From Bacteroidota bacterium (GTDB lineage Bacteria > Bacteroidota > Bacteroidia > Chitinophagales > Chitinophagaceae), in NCBI GenBank assembly GCA_016712665.1, contig JADJQP010000005.1:186001-250000 (forward strand): a stretch of 64,000 bases of DNA. Reading direction: 5' to 3'. Position 1 is the stretch's first letter, and each line of letters starts with the position of its first letter. This document shows, piece after piece, positions 1 through 8,796 of this stretch. A model generated the notes under the pieces. The model searched no databases. It saw only the letters and a list, made by a program, of their open reading frames with translations, and was not told the DNA's origin. Both the position numbers and the translations under genes were made by a program.

Positions 1-195
1 ACACCTGTTTTAAGTCCATTCCTTATATTAGGAATCGAAAACAATTGTACTATTTTTAGAAAAAATCTAATCTATTCCATTCAGTATAATCTTGGTTTTA
101 TGCCGGGTAGAAACCTACCGATGAGTGTGCAATCGCCACAAAATGAAAGTCAATACAGCCATGGTATTCAAATTGGTTTGAAATATAAGTATTGA
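1..195 (+). CDS. C-terminal end of an outer-membrane beta-barrel-like protein (partial)
   Basis: An open frame enters the window at base 1 and stops at TGA 193-195, giving 64 residues. It has alternating polar/hydrophobic strands (for example IFRKNLIYSIQYNLGFMPG), a glycine/asparagine-rich turn and a final strand ending IGLKYKY. An aromatic-ended last strand is typical of outer-membrane barrels in Bacteroidota (family knowledge). The N-terminus and any domain name lie outside the window, so the specific family cannot be given. Confidence 0.5.
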   Translation, partial: TPVLSPFLILGIENNCTIFRKNLIYSIQYNLGFMPGRNLPMSVQSPQNESQYSHGIQIGLKYKY

Positions 196-211
196 TTCAT
201 ACTTTTACTAG

Positions 212-1951
212 GTGCAAAAATTTCTGAATTCCTTTCTATACCTAATCGGCTATTTTATTGCGATGGCCATGAGTCTGAAAAGCTTGCGTGAGCCTGACTT
301 GTGGTGGCAAATTCGTACCGGCGAATGGATACTTGCCAATAAGCAGGTCCCGAAGGTGGATGTATTTTCCTTTACTCATCAAGGTGCCAATTGGATCAAT
401 ATTAAATGGGGATTTGAAGTAATAGCAGCTTGGATTGCAAATCATGTAGGCGCTGAATCTGTGTTTATTATTCAACTACTGATCAGCATTCTTCTTTTAT
501 TTTTTATTTACAAAATCATGCAAAGGGTTCAGGTGCGAGATGCTGCACAGCTATGTATAATTGCCCTTGTTTTGCTGCTAAGCGTCGAATATAGAATGAT
601 TGGTAGACCTGAAATGTTTTCGCATCTTTTGGTGGTAGTATATCTTTATTTGATTCTACAGTATTCCCAAACCAAAACCAATCGGATTTTTTTGACAATC
701 CCCTTGCAGATTATTTGGTGCAATGTGCACGAAGCGTATGCCATAGGCATTGTGATGTTATTCATTTTTGCAGCAACAGAGTGGTTTCTTTATATTAAAG
801 ATAAAAATGAAAAACCAATCCGGGTAAGTCTAGTTGCTTTAGGTGCTCTTGGCGCTTTAGTGATCAATCCAAGAACGTATATCCTGCTAGTCAGACCTTT
901 TAATATTTTCAATCAGGTACAACAAAACAAGTATACCACCGAATTGGATTCCATTTTTACCGGCGAATATTGGCATAAAGAGGCCTTCATTTTTGCAATA
1001 ACCGCTATTCTATTTTGCTTCTATATTATTTCATTGGTAAGGCAAAAAAAATTACTGTCCGGCAAAGAGGTATTCCCCCTAGCCTATTTGGGAATTTGCT
1101 TGGCCTTTTTGTTTTTGGCTTGCACAGCCTACCGCAACATTGTATTCTTTCAACTTGCCGTTATTCCGGTACTTGCTCACTTAACTTTCAGGTCCTTACC
1201 AACAATAAGTCGGTATAAATTGGTGATCGCACTTGCGGCTGCCCTTTTTTATGGATTGATTGTTTCCAATACATATTATAAAATGGTGGGCTCACGCGAC
1301 CGCTTTGGACTTGAAGTACTCAGTACTAATAATCCGACAGGTGTGGCTACATTTATGGAGCAAAAACAATTGCAATCAAAAAAAGGATTTTCAGACTATT
1401 TAACGTCATCGTATTTGTTATGGAAATTGCAACCAGAATTTAAAACATTCATTGATTTAAGAGATTTGGATATATTTAATGCCGGCTTTTTTGACCAATA
1501 TCTCGAAATTATTAATCGTCCTGAAAAATTTCATGAACTAGATATAAAAGAACACTTTGACTATGTAGTGCTCTATACGAGATCGAATGAGGCCTTGCAT
1601 CAGTATTTATTTAATGACTCGGTTTATGCATGTACCTATGCCGATCCGGTTGCAGCCATCTATGAAAAAACCGACAATATTCCAAGCGGCGACTTCTTTC
1701 AATCTGGAAAGGCTATTCCTACCTCTGCCTTTTCGAATATCTTAAATCATATTGCAAACCCTTGGTATGAGTGCTTTGACTACGAGCAACTCAATACCGA
1801 CTACGAAGCGGCGGCATACTATACCCTTGTCGGAAAAATTAGTCTTGCCGAAAAAAGAATCAATCAATATTTGTATGTATTTCCCGATAACGAAAATGCC
1901 TTGCAATTGAAAAATCAAATATTGAATTTAAAATCCCAAATAAAAAGATAG
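212..1951 (+). CDS. Polytopic membrane protein, GT-C glycosyltransferase-like
   Basis: A 579-residue protein with roughly ten hydrophobic helices, the first at residues 5-22 and others at about 85-100, 112-125, 135-147, 160-190, 205-220, 255-275, 290-320 and 338-352. After the first helix comes EPDLWWQIRTGEW followed by DVFSFTHQGANWI. This acidic DLWW loop after helix 1 recalls bacterial GT-C-type polyprenyl-sugar-dependent glycosyltransferases and related uncharacterised membrane proteins, so a role in envelope glycosylation is inferred. The C-terminal ~80 residues look helical and TPR-like (ISLAEKRINQYLYVFPDNENA). Translation seems to start at GTG 212, because no ATG lies closer to the upstream stop at 195; an ATG start at residue 22 would remove part of helix 1. 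The specific substrate is unknown. Confidence 0.5.
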   Translation: MQKFLNSFLYLIGYFIAMAMSLKSLREPDLWWQIRTGEWILANKQVPKVDVFSFTHQGANWINIKWGFEVIAAWIANHVGAESVFIIQLLISILLLFFIYKIMQRVQVRDAAQLCIIALVLLLSVEYRMIGRPEMFSHLLVVVYLYLILQYSQTKTNRIFLTIPLQIIWCNVHEAYAIGIVMLFIFAATEWFLYIKDKNEKPIRVSLVALGALGALVINPRTYILLVRPFNIFNQVQQNKYTTELDSIFTGEYWHKEAFIFAITAILFCFYIISLVRQKKLLSGKEVFPLAYLGICLAFLFLACTAYRNIVFFQLAVIPVLAHLTFRSLPTISRYKLVIALAAALFYGLIVSNTYYKMVGSRDRFGLEVLSTNNPTGVATFMEQKQLQSKKGFSDYLTSSYLLWKLQPEFKTFIDLRDLDIFNAGFFDQYLEIINRPEKFHELDIKEHFDYVVLYTRSNEALHQYLFNDSVYACTYADPVAAIYEKTDNIPSGDFFQSGKAIPTSAFSNILNHIANPWYECFDYEQLNTDYEAAAYYTLVGKISLAEKRINQYLYVFPDNENALQLKNQILNLKSQIKR

Positions 1952-1973
1952 TTGAACGAATTACCTTTACCAC

Positions 1974-2822
1974 ATGATTTCAAAAAACATATTAATTGCA
2001 GAAAGTGGATCCACCAAAACGGATTGGTGCCTAATACAAGGCAACCGAAAAAAAACCTTTAAAACTCAGGGTATTAACCCCTACTTTCTGCTTGAAAAAG
2101 AAATTTTATCCATTTTTGAAAACGAGTTGAAAATCGATCGAAAGAAAACAGCGATTGATGAAATTCACTTTTATGGTGCCGGAATGAATAGTACCGACAA
2201 AAAAAAACAAATAGAAAAATGCCTTAAAATTCATTTTCCGATTAAGAATATTCATTCATATAGTGATTTGATGGCAAGCGCCCGAGCGACTTGTGGTCAT
2301 CAAAAAGGGATTAGTTGCATATTAGGGACTGGAAGCAATTCATGTTATTTTGATGGAAAAAAAATGGGATTTAAAACGCCCGCCCTCGGCTATCTTCTTG
2401 GAGACGAAGGAGGTGGAACCCATTTGGGCAAAAAAATATTGCAGTATTATTTACATGATATTTTTGATACGGAATTGAAAACAAAATTTGAAAGCCGCTA
2501 TGATTTCTCTAAGGAGGTCATATTAGAGAATTTATATCAGAAGCCCCTTGCCAACAGGTACCTGGCCAGTTTCGCTTCCTTTGTTGTCGAAAACAGAGGA
2601 CATTATATGATTGAGAACATAGCCGAAGATTGTTTAAATGATTTTTTCATGCATCATCTGATTCGGTATCCAAATATTCATAAAATGCCAGTACACTTTA
2701 GTGGCTCGGTGGCTTTCTTTTTGAAAGATATCATTAAGAATTTAACGGAGCAATATGATATACAGTTGGGTATGATTATTCAAAAACCTATGAAGGGTTT
2801 AATTGCGTTTCACTCAAATTGA
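1974..2822 (+). CDS. BadF/BadG/BcrA/BcrD-type ATPase, probable N-acetylglucosamine kinase
   Basis: A 282-residue ASKHA-fold sugar kinase. The phosphate-1 loop is AESGSTKTDW (residues 9-18), the phosphate-2 loop is LGTGSNS (117-123), followed by GYLLGDEGGGTHLGK (139-153), a signature of the BadF/GlcNAc-kinase family. FSGSVA near residue 243 is the adenosine loop. In Bacteroidota this family is normally annotated as N-acetylglucosamine kinase acting in amino-sugar salvage or wall recycling; the substrate is inferred from family only. The gene begins 22 bp after the membrane protein and shares its strand, so the two may be co-transcribed. Its 3' end overlaps the convergent NTF2-like gene by 9 bp. 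Confidence 0.78.
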   Translation: MISKNILIAESGSTKTDWCLIQGNRKKTFKTQGINPYFLLEKEILSIFENELKIDRKKTAIDEIHFYGAGMNSTDKKKQIEKCLKIHFPIKNIHSYSDLMASARATCGHQKGISCILGTGSNSCYFDGKKMGFKTPALGYLLGDEGGGTHLGKKILQYYLHDIFDTELKTKFESRYDFSKEVILENLYQKPLANRYLASFASFVVENRGHYMIENIAEDCLNDFFMHHLIRYPNIHKMPVHFSGSVAFFLKDIIKNLTEQYDIQLGMIIQKPMKGLIAFHSN

Positions 2823-3188
2823 TTCGGGATAGCTCATAATTAAGCAATCAAATTTTGCATATTCATTAATGGTAAATCGGGCACTATACGGTTTGCCATT
2901 TAATAGGTGACCAGAATATAAAATATTTTTTCCTTGATTTTCAATTTCATGTTCAGATGGATCAAACTTGAATTCCGGAAATAAGGTCACCAACTGTTTC
3001 CAATACTGGATGACTTCGGAAGCCCCTGATATTCTATTGTCAGGATATGCAGGATTAATACGTTGAATATTATCCGATACAATAAAAAAATGAATACTAA
3101 GGTGTGATTCGAGCTTGGTAAAATCTCTGTTATTAAAAGCATTGATAAAATCTCTTGACAATTCCTCTATGATATCGATAAATTGCAT
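2814..3188 (-). CDS. NTF2-like / SnoaL-like domain protein (copy 1)
   Basis: 124 residues with the layout of an NTF2-like cone: an N-terminal helix (IIEELSRDFINAFNNRDFTKLESHL), a central helix (SGASEVIQYWKQLVTLFPEF) and C-terminal beta strands (ENQGKNILYSGHLLNGKPYSARFTI split over two strands). No signal peptide. It may be an isomerase/hydrolase-like enzyme or a ligand-binding protein; no catalytic residue can be assigned. It lies 10 bp downstream of a second protein of the same fold (3199-3567), so the pair probably arose by tandem duplication and forms one operon. Confidence 0.55.
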   Translation of the reverse strand: MQFIDIIEELSRDFINAFNNRDFTKLESHLSIHFFIVSDNIQRINPAYPDNRISGASEVIQYWKQLVTLFPEFKFDPSEHEIENQGKNILYSGHLLNGKPYSARFTINEYAKFDCLIMSYPESI

Positions 3189-3198
3189 GTTATATGTT

Positions 3199-3567
3199 TT
3201 AGGAATTGCGGTACTCGTAATTTAAGAAAATAATTTTTCCATATTCGTCCAGTAAAATGGTTTCGTAAATTAGTATATCCTGCCCATTTAACTTATTAAC
3301 CGTTTCCAATTTTCTTCCGTCGCATGTAATGGAAAGTTGTGTTACATCAAACTTACCATTTTTTATTTTCAATTTTGTCCAATATTCATGAAGCGCTTCC
3401 TTTCCTACAATTTCACATGCAGCATTTTCAGGATAAATCATTCCGACTTTAGGGGATCGAACTACAACACTATTTGCAACAAAGGTCAATAATTTTTCAA
3501 TATCCCATTGATTCCAGGCAACGGTGAAGTCCTCACTAATTAATTTTACAAGTGCTTCAAATTTCAT
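3199..3567 (-). CDS. NTF2-like / SnoaL-like domain protein (copy 2)
   Basis: 122 residues, parallel in layout to the downstream neighbour: helix 1 ALVKLISEDFTVAWNQWDIEKLL, the middle element EIVGKEALHEYWTKLKIKNGKF and a beta-rich C-terminus with GQDILIYETILLDEYGKII. Both proteins share the pattern (I/V)xGxxxxxxYW(K/T)xL before the sheet, typical of SnoaL-like ketosteroid-isomerase-fold proteins. It is soluble, with no signal peptide. It is upstream of the 2814-3188 gene with a 10-bp gap. Function unknown. Confidence 0.55.
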   Translation of the reverse strand: MKFEALVKLISEDFTVAWNQWDIEKLLTFVANSVVVRSPKVGMIYPENAACEIVGKEALHEYWTKLKIKNGKFDVTQLSITCDGRKLETVNKLNGQDILIYETILLDEYGKIIFLNYEYRNS

Positions 3568-3654
3568 TCGGTGCGATGTTACAACAAAAGTACAAATATT
3601 TTTTAAAAAAATAATTTGTTAATGTCATAACTTACTGAAAATGAGGAAATGGAA

Positions 3655-4833
3655 TTACTTAAAGGCATTTAGGCCGGTAATATCCATACCCGTTATCAGC
3701 AAATGAATGTCATGTGTACCTTCATACGTGATGACACTTTCAAGATTCATCATATGTCTCATGATAGAATATTCTCCAGTAATACCCATTCCACCGTGCA
3801 TTTGACGTGCTTCACGGGCTATTTGGAGGGCTATTTCACAGCTATTTCGCTTGGCCATAGATATTTGTGCCGGCGTTACCTTGCCTTCATTCATCAAAAC
3901 GCCTAAACGCCAAACCAATAATTGCGCCTTGGTAATTTCGGTAAGCATTTCGGCCAATTTCTTTTGTTGCAATTGAAAGCCTGCAATCGGTTTACCAAAT
4001 TGTTGTCGTTGCATCGTATAGCGCAGGGCACTATCATAGCAGTCCATAGCGGCACCCAACGCCCCCCAAGCAATGCCATATCGAGCTTTGCTCAAGCATC
4101 CCAAGGGGCCTTTTAAGCCTTGTACATTTGGAAAAATATTTTCTTTAGGCACTTTCACATTATCAAAAACCAGTTCACCGGTGCAGCTTGCTCGGAGGCT
4201 CCATTTATTATGAATTTCAGGAGCTGAAAAGCCTTCCATGCCTTTTTCAACAATCATACCTCGAATGATGCCAGCCTCATCTTTTGCCCAAACCACCGCC
4301 ACATCCGCATAGGGAGAGTTGCTAATCCACATTTTGGCGCCGTTTAATATCACATGATCGCCTGCATCTTTGATATGTGTAATCATACTTCCCGGATCGC
4401 TACCACTATCAGGTTCGGTTAATCCAAAGCAACCTAAAAATTCGCCACTGGCCAACTTTGGTAAGTATTTCTTTCGCTGTTCTTCGCTGCCATAAGCGTA
4501 AATCGGGTACATAACCAAACTGCCTTGCACACTTGCCGTACTACGCATGCCACTATCGCAGCGCTCCACTTCCTGCATCATGATGCCATAACTAATATAG
4601 TCGAGACCGCCACCACCATATTCGACGGGTACTGTTGGACCAAAAATTCCCAGTTCGCCCATTTGTGGGACCAAATGCTTTGGAAATTCGCAATTCTGCG
4701 CCCAGGTTTCGATATAAGGACTCACTTCCTTCTTTATCCATGCACGAACAGAATCTCTGATCAGCTTGTGCTCATCTGTAAGCAATTCATCGAGTTGGAA
4801 ATAATCGGGATGTTGATATAAGTCTTGCGCCAT
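3655..4833 (-). CDS. gcdH: Glutaryl-CoA dehydrogenase (acyl-CoA dehydrogenase family)
   Basis: 392 residues, the usual length. This flavoenzyme oxidises and decarboxylates glutaryl-CoA to crotonyl-CoA in lysine/tryptophan degradation, passing electrons to ETF. Evidence for GcdH rather than a generic acyl-CoA dehydrogenase: the SVQGSLVMYPIYAYGSEEQ segment (about 100-118), the FAD/substrate loop GCFGLTEPDSGSDP, and the C-terminal TYEGTHDIHLLITG in which Glu371 sits at the place of the human catalytic Glu370. The start ATG at 4833 gives MAQDLYQHPDYFQLDELLT. No other lysine-degradation gene is adjacent; the window does contain ACMSD (25.8 kb), another tryptophan-pathway enzyme. Confidence 0.9.
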   Translation of the reverse strand: MAQDLYQHPDYFQLDELLTDEHKLIRDSVRAWIKKEVSPYIETWAQNCEFPKHLVPQMGELGIFGPTVPVEYGGGGLDYISYGIMMQEVERCDSGMRSTASVQGSLVMYPIYAYGSEEQRKKYLPKLASGEFLGCFGLTEPDSGSDPGSMITHIKDAGDHVILNGAKMWISNSPYADVAVVWAKDEAGIIRGMIVEKGMEGFSAPEIHNKWSLRASCTGELVFDNVKVPKENIFPNVQGLKGPLGCLSKARYGIAWGALGAAMDCYDSALRYTMQRQQFGKPIAGFQLQQKKLAEMLTEITKAQLLVWRLGVLMNEGKVTPAQISMAKRNSCEIALQIAREARQMHGGMGITGEYSIMRHMMNLESVITYEGTHDIHLLITGMDITGLNAFK

Positions 4834-4953
4834 AATTGAATGTAATAAAAGTCTGCAAATATAAAACCAAAAGGGGAATTATAACCAGCTCTTTCTTCAT
4901 AATAGCCTTTTATTATCAAATGTATTTCAAACCAACCATTTTGCGATATATTG

Positions 4954-7344
4954 CTAATTATGCCAATCTAATCGATAATAAAATATGGGTAAAAAACCGA
5001 GTTGGTAGGATTTGGTAAATGGATATTGACCTTGGGCTGCGAGATCAGGAGAATACGTAAGATTCAGAACATTTTTTGTATTAAAAATATTGACAAAATC
5101 TAGCGCAATTTCATGGGTAACTCGACGCCTGTTGATGCGATAACCCAATTTGAGATCCGCTCTAAAATAATTATCAAATTTTAATGTGTTTCTTTGACTT
5201 TCAATCACCACCAGATCACCGACGCTAACACTTGCCGCGCTGTCGGGAGGGGAATAATATTGTCCCCCTGCATAAGTAACCTTGCCTCCTAGAATGAGCG
5301 CATTATTCTTTCGTATGGTAATATTGTATCCTGCGAGTAGATTTCCGATAAACCGTCCATTATAGTCTGTATTTCGATAGATTCCATCATTCCCTTTGGC
5401 TTTGCTATCATAAACTGTGCCGCTAAACAGAAAATAATATCCATCACTAAATGTTTTTGACAAAGTAAGCTCGATACCATAATTGTAACCGGTTCCTTTG
5501 TTTACTAAGGTATCTGGAAATAAGCGAGAAAAATTGCCCCCTTGATTGATGGCACTAAAGCTACTTCCGCTTTTTACCTCAATAGGAATATTGAATAAAT
5601 ACTGATAGTATGCCTCACTACGAATGGTAAAATTATTTCCTATTTGGTAATCGTTTCCTACTACAAAATGATGGCTTTTGGTGAAACCCATATTCGGGTT
5701 TAGTAAGGGTTGAATACTGGGTGAGGGATTTTGTGCAAAGTACTGATACAACACTTGCATTTGGCTATGCAAACCATATCCAAACGAAAAATTACAAAAT
5801 GGATTGGCAATATACTTAATTCCCAATCTGGGTTCTAAAGCAAAGGAATGATTGTGAGAAAGCCATTGTCCGTGTAGCCCGCCTATCATGGTCATCTTTT
5901 CGCTGAGTCGATACTTGAGTTGTGCGTAGGCCTGACTTAAATTAGTGTTTCCACGATAGCTATTTCGGATTTGCCATTGAACTAAGGTCGGAGGATATTG
6001 ACGGCTGCTGTCATGAAACGAAACGAAATAGGTATTATTAATTATTCCTGCTTTCAAGACCATTCTGCTATTGAGTTTTAGATTATATAAAGCATGCAAT
6101 AAAATAGACTTCGTAATGTAGGTATAATCTAAAATAGGTTTTAAGGAAGTTACTACATAATTGGAATCTCGAAAAACCTTATCATGATTGGCATTCATAT
6201 TTGCTGTACTCACTGCCAATGAAATCTTTGTATACGATTTTGCGTTCAAGCTGTGTTGCAAATTAGCGCCGATACATCCCATATAGGTTTGAAAATATTG
6301 ATCTCGATCGTTTTCTCCATAAAGCTCTTTGGGTGGCTCTGTTTGGTCGTTTACAATTAAATCAATCTTGCTGGTTCCGCCCAAGCCCCATATAGAGAAT
6401 TTCGTTTTATTGTTTACGGGAAAATTAATTTTAAAACTACCATCTTGATATGCAGGAATCGAATTGGTGCCGATTTTAATATTGAAGGCATCAAATATTT
6501 TGAACGTACTGTATCGATAGTTGACCAAAAAACTAGAACCTTTTTTTTTCTGAATGGGACCTTCCAAACCAAGTTCAGTTCCTAAAAGGCCAAATTGAGT
6601 GGTAAACTCGTATTTGTTTTTATTACCGTTTCGCATTTGCAAATCAAAAACCCCCGCTGTGCTATTGCCATAATCAGAGGGAAAGGCACCTGTAAAAAAA
6701 TCGCTATTGCTGAGCATTTTGTTATTCAGCATACTAACAGGTCCGCCTGAGGTGCCAGGAATATTGAAATGATTCGGATTGGGTATATCCACTCCTTCGA
6801 GCCGCCATAAAACACCTTGCGGCGAATTGCCTCTGATAATAATATCATTTCTTGAATCGTCTGCTCCCTGTACACCGGCAAAATTGCTGGCCATCCGTGC
6901 CGGGTCTCCTCTGCTTCCTGCATAACGTTCGGTTTCCTGTACATCAAACTGCTTCACGCTCACCACAGCCATTTCATTACTAATTTTTCGTTTATAACTA
7001 ATTTGCACCGCCTTTAAATTCAAGGTCGCATCCTCCAATTCAGCATTCTGCACCACTTCTTTAGCAGAAGTTACCCTCAAATCGGATAAGGTGTAAGGTT
7101 TATAACCTACTGCCGAAAACTGAAGGGTGTAGGAGCCCACCGGAACGTTTTGTATCTTGTAATCACCGTTACTATCGGAGCTGATACCTAAATCAACCGA
7201 CTTATTAAAAACCCGTACCGACACATTTTGTATACCTAGTTTTGATTCTTTATCAACGATACTTCCTTGCACCGTTTGTACGATTTGCGCATTAGACGGA
7301 CAAATGACAGTAAATACTATTTGTAATATGAAGAGGATTCTCAT
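4954..7344 (-). CDS. TonB-dependent outer-membrane receptor with CarboxypepD_reg domain
   Basis: About 796 residues from ATG 7344 (a TTG three codons upstream would add MQI). A signal peptide (MRILFILQIVFTVICPSNAQ) is followed by a carboxypeptidase-D-like regulatory domain at ~25-105 (VQGSIVDKESKLGIQNVSVRV), then the plug domain (~125-230, with RGNSPQGVLWRLEGVDIPNPN, the usual plug core) and a long beta-barrel. The C-terminus is GFLPIFYYRLDWHN; this family usually ends shortly after YYRLDF, so the tail is slightly unusual. It transports a ligand across the outer membrane with TonB-ExbBD energy. There is no SusD partner next to it, so a polysaccharide role is not supported; ligand unknown. Confidence 0.85.
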   Translation of the reverse strand: MRILFILQIVFTVICPSNAQIVQTVQGSIVDKESKLGIQNVSVRVFNKSVDLGISSDSNGDYKIQNVPVGSYTLQFSAVGYKPYTLSDLRVTSAKEVVQNAELEDATLNLKAVQISYKRKISNEMAVVSVKQFDVQETERYAGSRGDPARMASNFAGVQGADDSRNDIIIRGNSPQGVLWRLEGVDIPNPNHFNIPGTSGGPVSMLNNKMLSNSDFFTGAFPSDYGNSTAGVFDLQMRNGNKNKYEFTTQFGLLGTELGLEGPIQKKKGSSFLVNYRYSTFKIFDAFNIKIGTNSIPAYQDGSFKINFPVNNKTKFSIWGLGGTSKIDLIVNDQTEPPKELYGENDRDQYFQTYMGCIGANLQHSLNAKSYTKISLAVSTANMNANHDKVFRDSNYVVTSLKPILDYTYITKSILLHALYNLKLNSRMVLKAGIINNTYFVSFHDSSRQYPPTLVQWQIRNSYRGNTNLSQAYAQLKYRLSEKMTMIGGLHGQWLSHNHSFALEPRLGIKYIANPFCNFSFGYGLHSQMQVLYQYFAQNPSPSIQPLLNPNMGFTKSHHFVVGNDYQIGNNFTIRSEAYYQYLFNIPIEVKSGSSFSAINQGGNFSRLFPDTLVNKGTGYNYGIELTLSKTFSDGYYFLFSGTVYDSKAKGNDGIYRNTDYNGRFIGNLLAGYNITIRKNNALILGGKVTYAGGQYYSPPDSAASVSVGDLVVIESQRNTLKFDNYFRADLKLGYRINRRRVTHEIALDFVNIFNTKNVLNLTYSPDLAAQGQYPFTKSYQLGFLPIFYYRLDWHN

Positions 7345-7418
7345 AATCTGCAAACAATTGATTAGTACACAAGATACAAAGGGAACTGAATATCTTGGTT
7401 ATGAATAAAAGACAAAAA

Positions 7419-7976
7419 TTATAGTTTATACACAACAGCTAGAGCGGCACCTTTGCTACCAATCTGCAATCGTCTGTTCTTCTCTTTGGCACAACCAACG
7501 GAACCTACTATGGTAGCGATGCTGCCTCCAATAATGGATAGGCCTCCTACCAAAATGGCTCCACCGCCAAACACCTGCCCAATAGCCATTCCCCATTGGT
7601 CGACCTGATTATTATTTTCAACATATTGTATTAGGGCAATGCCCGCTGCTACATTGAGGGTACCACCCACTACAAATCCTAAACCCATATATTTTCCCTT
7701 GCAGAAATTTCTTTTACTTATATACGGTAGATGATTCTCTTGCTTAGTTCGAAAATTAGTATAAAAATTTCGTTGCTCTTCAGAGAGGGAGTCTGAATTC
7801 CTTGATTGACTATTATTGCTATCCTGAAAAGTGTCATTTTCCCTCTGCATGTTAAGATGTACATTGCAATAAATGCTTGAATCAGAAGTACCCTGCAAAT
7901 GCATCAGGCTTTGGGCTGTGCTGGACATCATACCCACAAAAAATAGGACCAGAGTTTGTAAATAAATCCATTTCAT
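7419..7976 (-). CDS. Hypothetical exported protein with glycine-rich membrane segments
   Basis: 185 residues. N-terminal signal-like sequence MKWIYLQTLVLFFVGMMSSTAQS, a polar Asn/Ser-rich middle (residues ~45-75), then two glycine-rich hydrophobic segments (GLGFVVGGTLNVAAGIALI and VFGGGAILVGGLSIIGGSIATIVG) of the kind seen in small Bacteroidota envelope proteins with glycine-zipper-like helices. I do not recognise a named family. It is upstream of the TonB receptor on the same strand (gap ~75 bp), so co-expression is possible. Confidence 0.5.
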   Translation of the reverse strand: MKWIYLQTLVLFFVGMMSSTAQSLMHLQGTSDSSIYCNVHLNMQRENDTFQDSNNSQSRNSDSLSEEQRNFYTNFRTKQENHLPYISKRNFCKGKYMGLGFVVGGTLNVAAGIALIQYVENNNQVDQWGMAIGQVFGGGAILVGGLSIIGGSIATIVGSVGCAKEKNRRLQIGSKGAALAVVYKL

Positions 7977-8189
7977 AATAATATTTTTTAATTTCTATGA
8001 GGCAAAAATAGCCATGGCCATTGGACAAAAAATTGACCTATGTTAGGAAAACGAAAACAAGTTCATTTTCTCTTAATTATTAAGGTATCGGCAATACTAA
8101 ATTTTCTTTGCAACCTAAATTCTCGATTTGTTGCTAAAAAGAAATTAAATTTGGTAAAATATCTCTCCATTAAATGTAGGCCCTTAACG

Positions 8190-8755
8190 ATGTCAATAAA
8201 GCAATATATTCAATCGCATGTGGATTCAAATTTTTCCATAGATGAAGAATTACCCTTTCCAACAGAAGTAAAGGTCATCCCCAAGAACACGATTATTAGT
8301 CCATGTCAAAAATTGAACATCAGGCTTATTATTTGCTATCCGGAATTGTAAAAATCAGTATTTATAATGAGGAGGGAACTGAACGTGTATTGGAATTTTT
8401 CTTTCCAAATAGTTTTTTTGCTGCATATACTTCCTTCTTAACACAACAAGCCTCTGATGTTGAAATTGAGGCCCTTACCGATTGTGAAGTGGAAATTATT
8501 AAACATTATGACATTCATAAAGCCTATGAAACCTCCTTATTGGCTAATCGCCTTGGAAGAGCGGTTGCCGAGCAATATTACATTAGAAAAACAAATAGAG
8601 AAAAAGACTTTTTAACCACATCCGCTGTAGAACGCTATAAAAATCTCTTGGATAATCGCCCCGAACTAGTACAACAAATACCGGTGCAACTGATTGCCAA
8701 ATACCTTGGCATTGAACCTGAAAGTTTAAGTAGAATACGTAAGAGCATTTCGTAA
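8190..8755 (+). CDS. Crp/Fnr-family transcriptional regulator (one frameshift)
   Basis: Reading from ATG 8190 (MSIKQYIQSHVDSNFSIDEE) and shifting frame at the A-run near 8308-8312 gives ~188 continuous residues. The stretch 'tgtcaaaaattgaa' has five A where six restore P-C-Q-K-I-E-H-Q. The protein has a cyclic-nucleotide-binding-like jelly roll (YLLSGIVKISIYNEEGTE, VLEFFFPNSFFAAYTSFL) and a C-terminal helix-turn-helix (IPVQLIAKYLGIEPESLSRIRK). Bacteroidota have many such regulators whose effector is unknown; cAMP-binding residues are not evident. It sits between the TonB receptor region and ubiD and is on the same strand as ubiD. The carotenoid operon on the other side has no regulator of its own, but a link is only speculation. 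Confidence 0.72.
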
Positions 8756-8782
8756 GGCGCTCCGTTATTCTATTTTCCGTTC

Positions 8783-8790
8783 TATATTTG
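8783..8790 (+). promoter_or_regulatory. Candidate -7 box (TAnnTTTG) of the ubiD-like gene
   Basis: TATATTTG ends only 6 bp before the ATG at 8797, so the transcript would start at or very near the start codon (leaderless). It matches the Bacteroidota -7 consensus, but no TTTG is seen at the -33 position, so this is tentative. Confidence 0.3.
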
Positions 8791-8796
8791 CAATCA

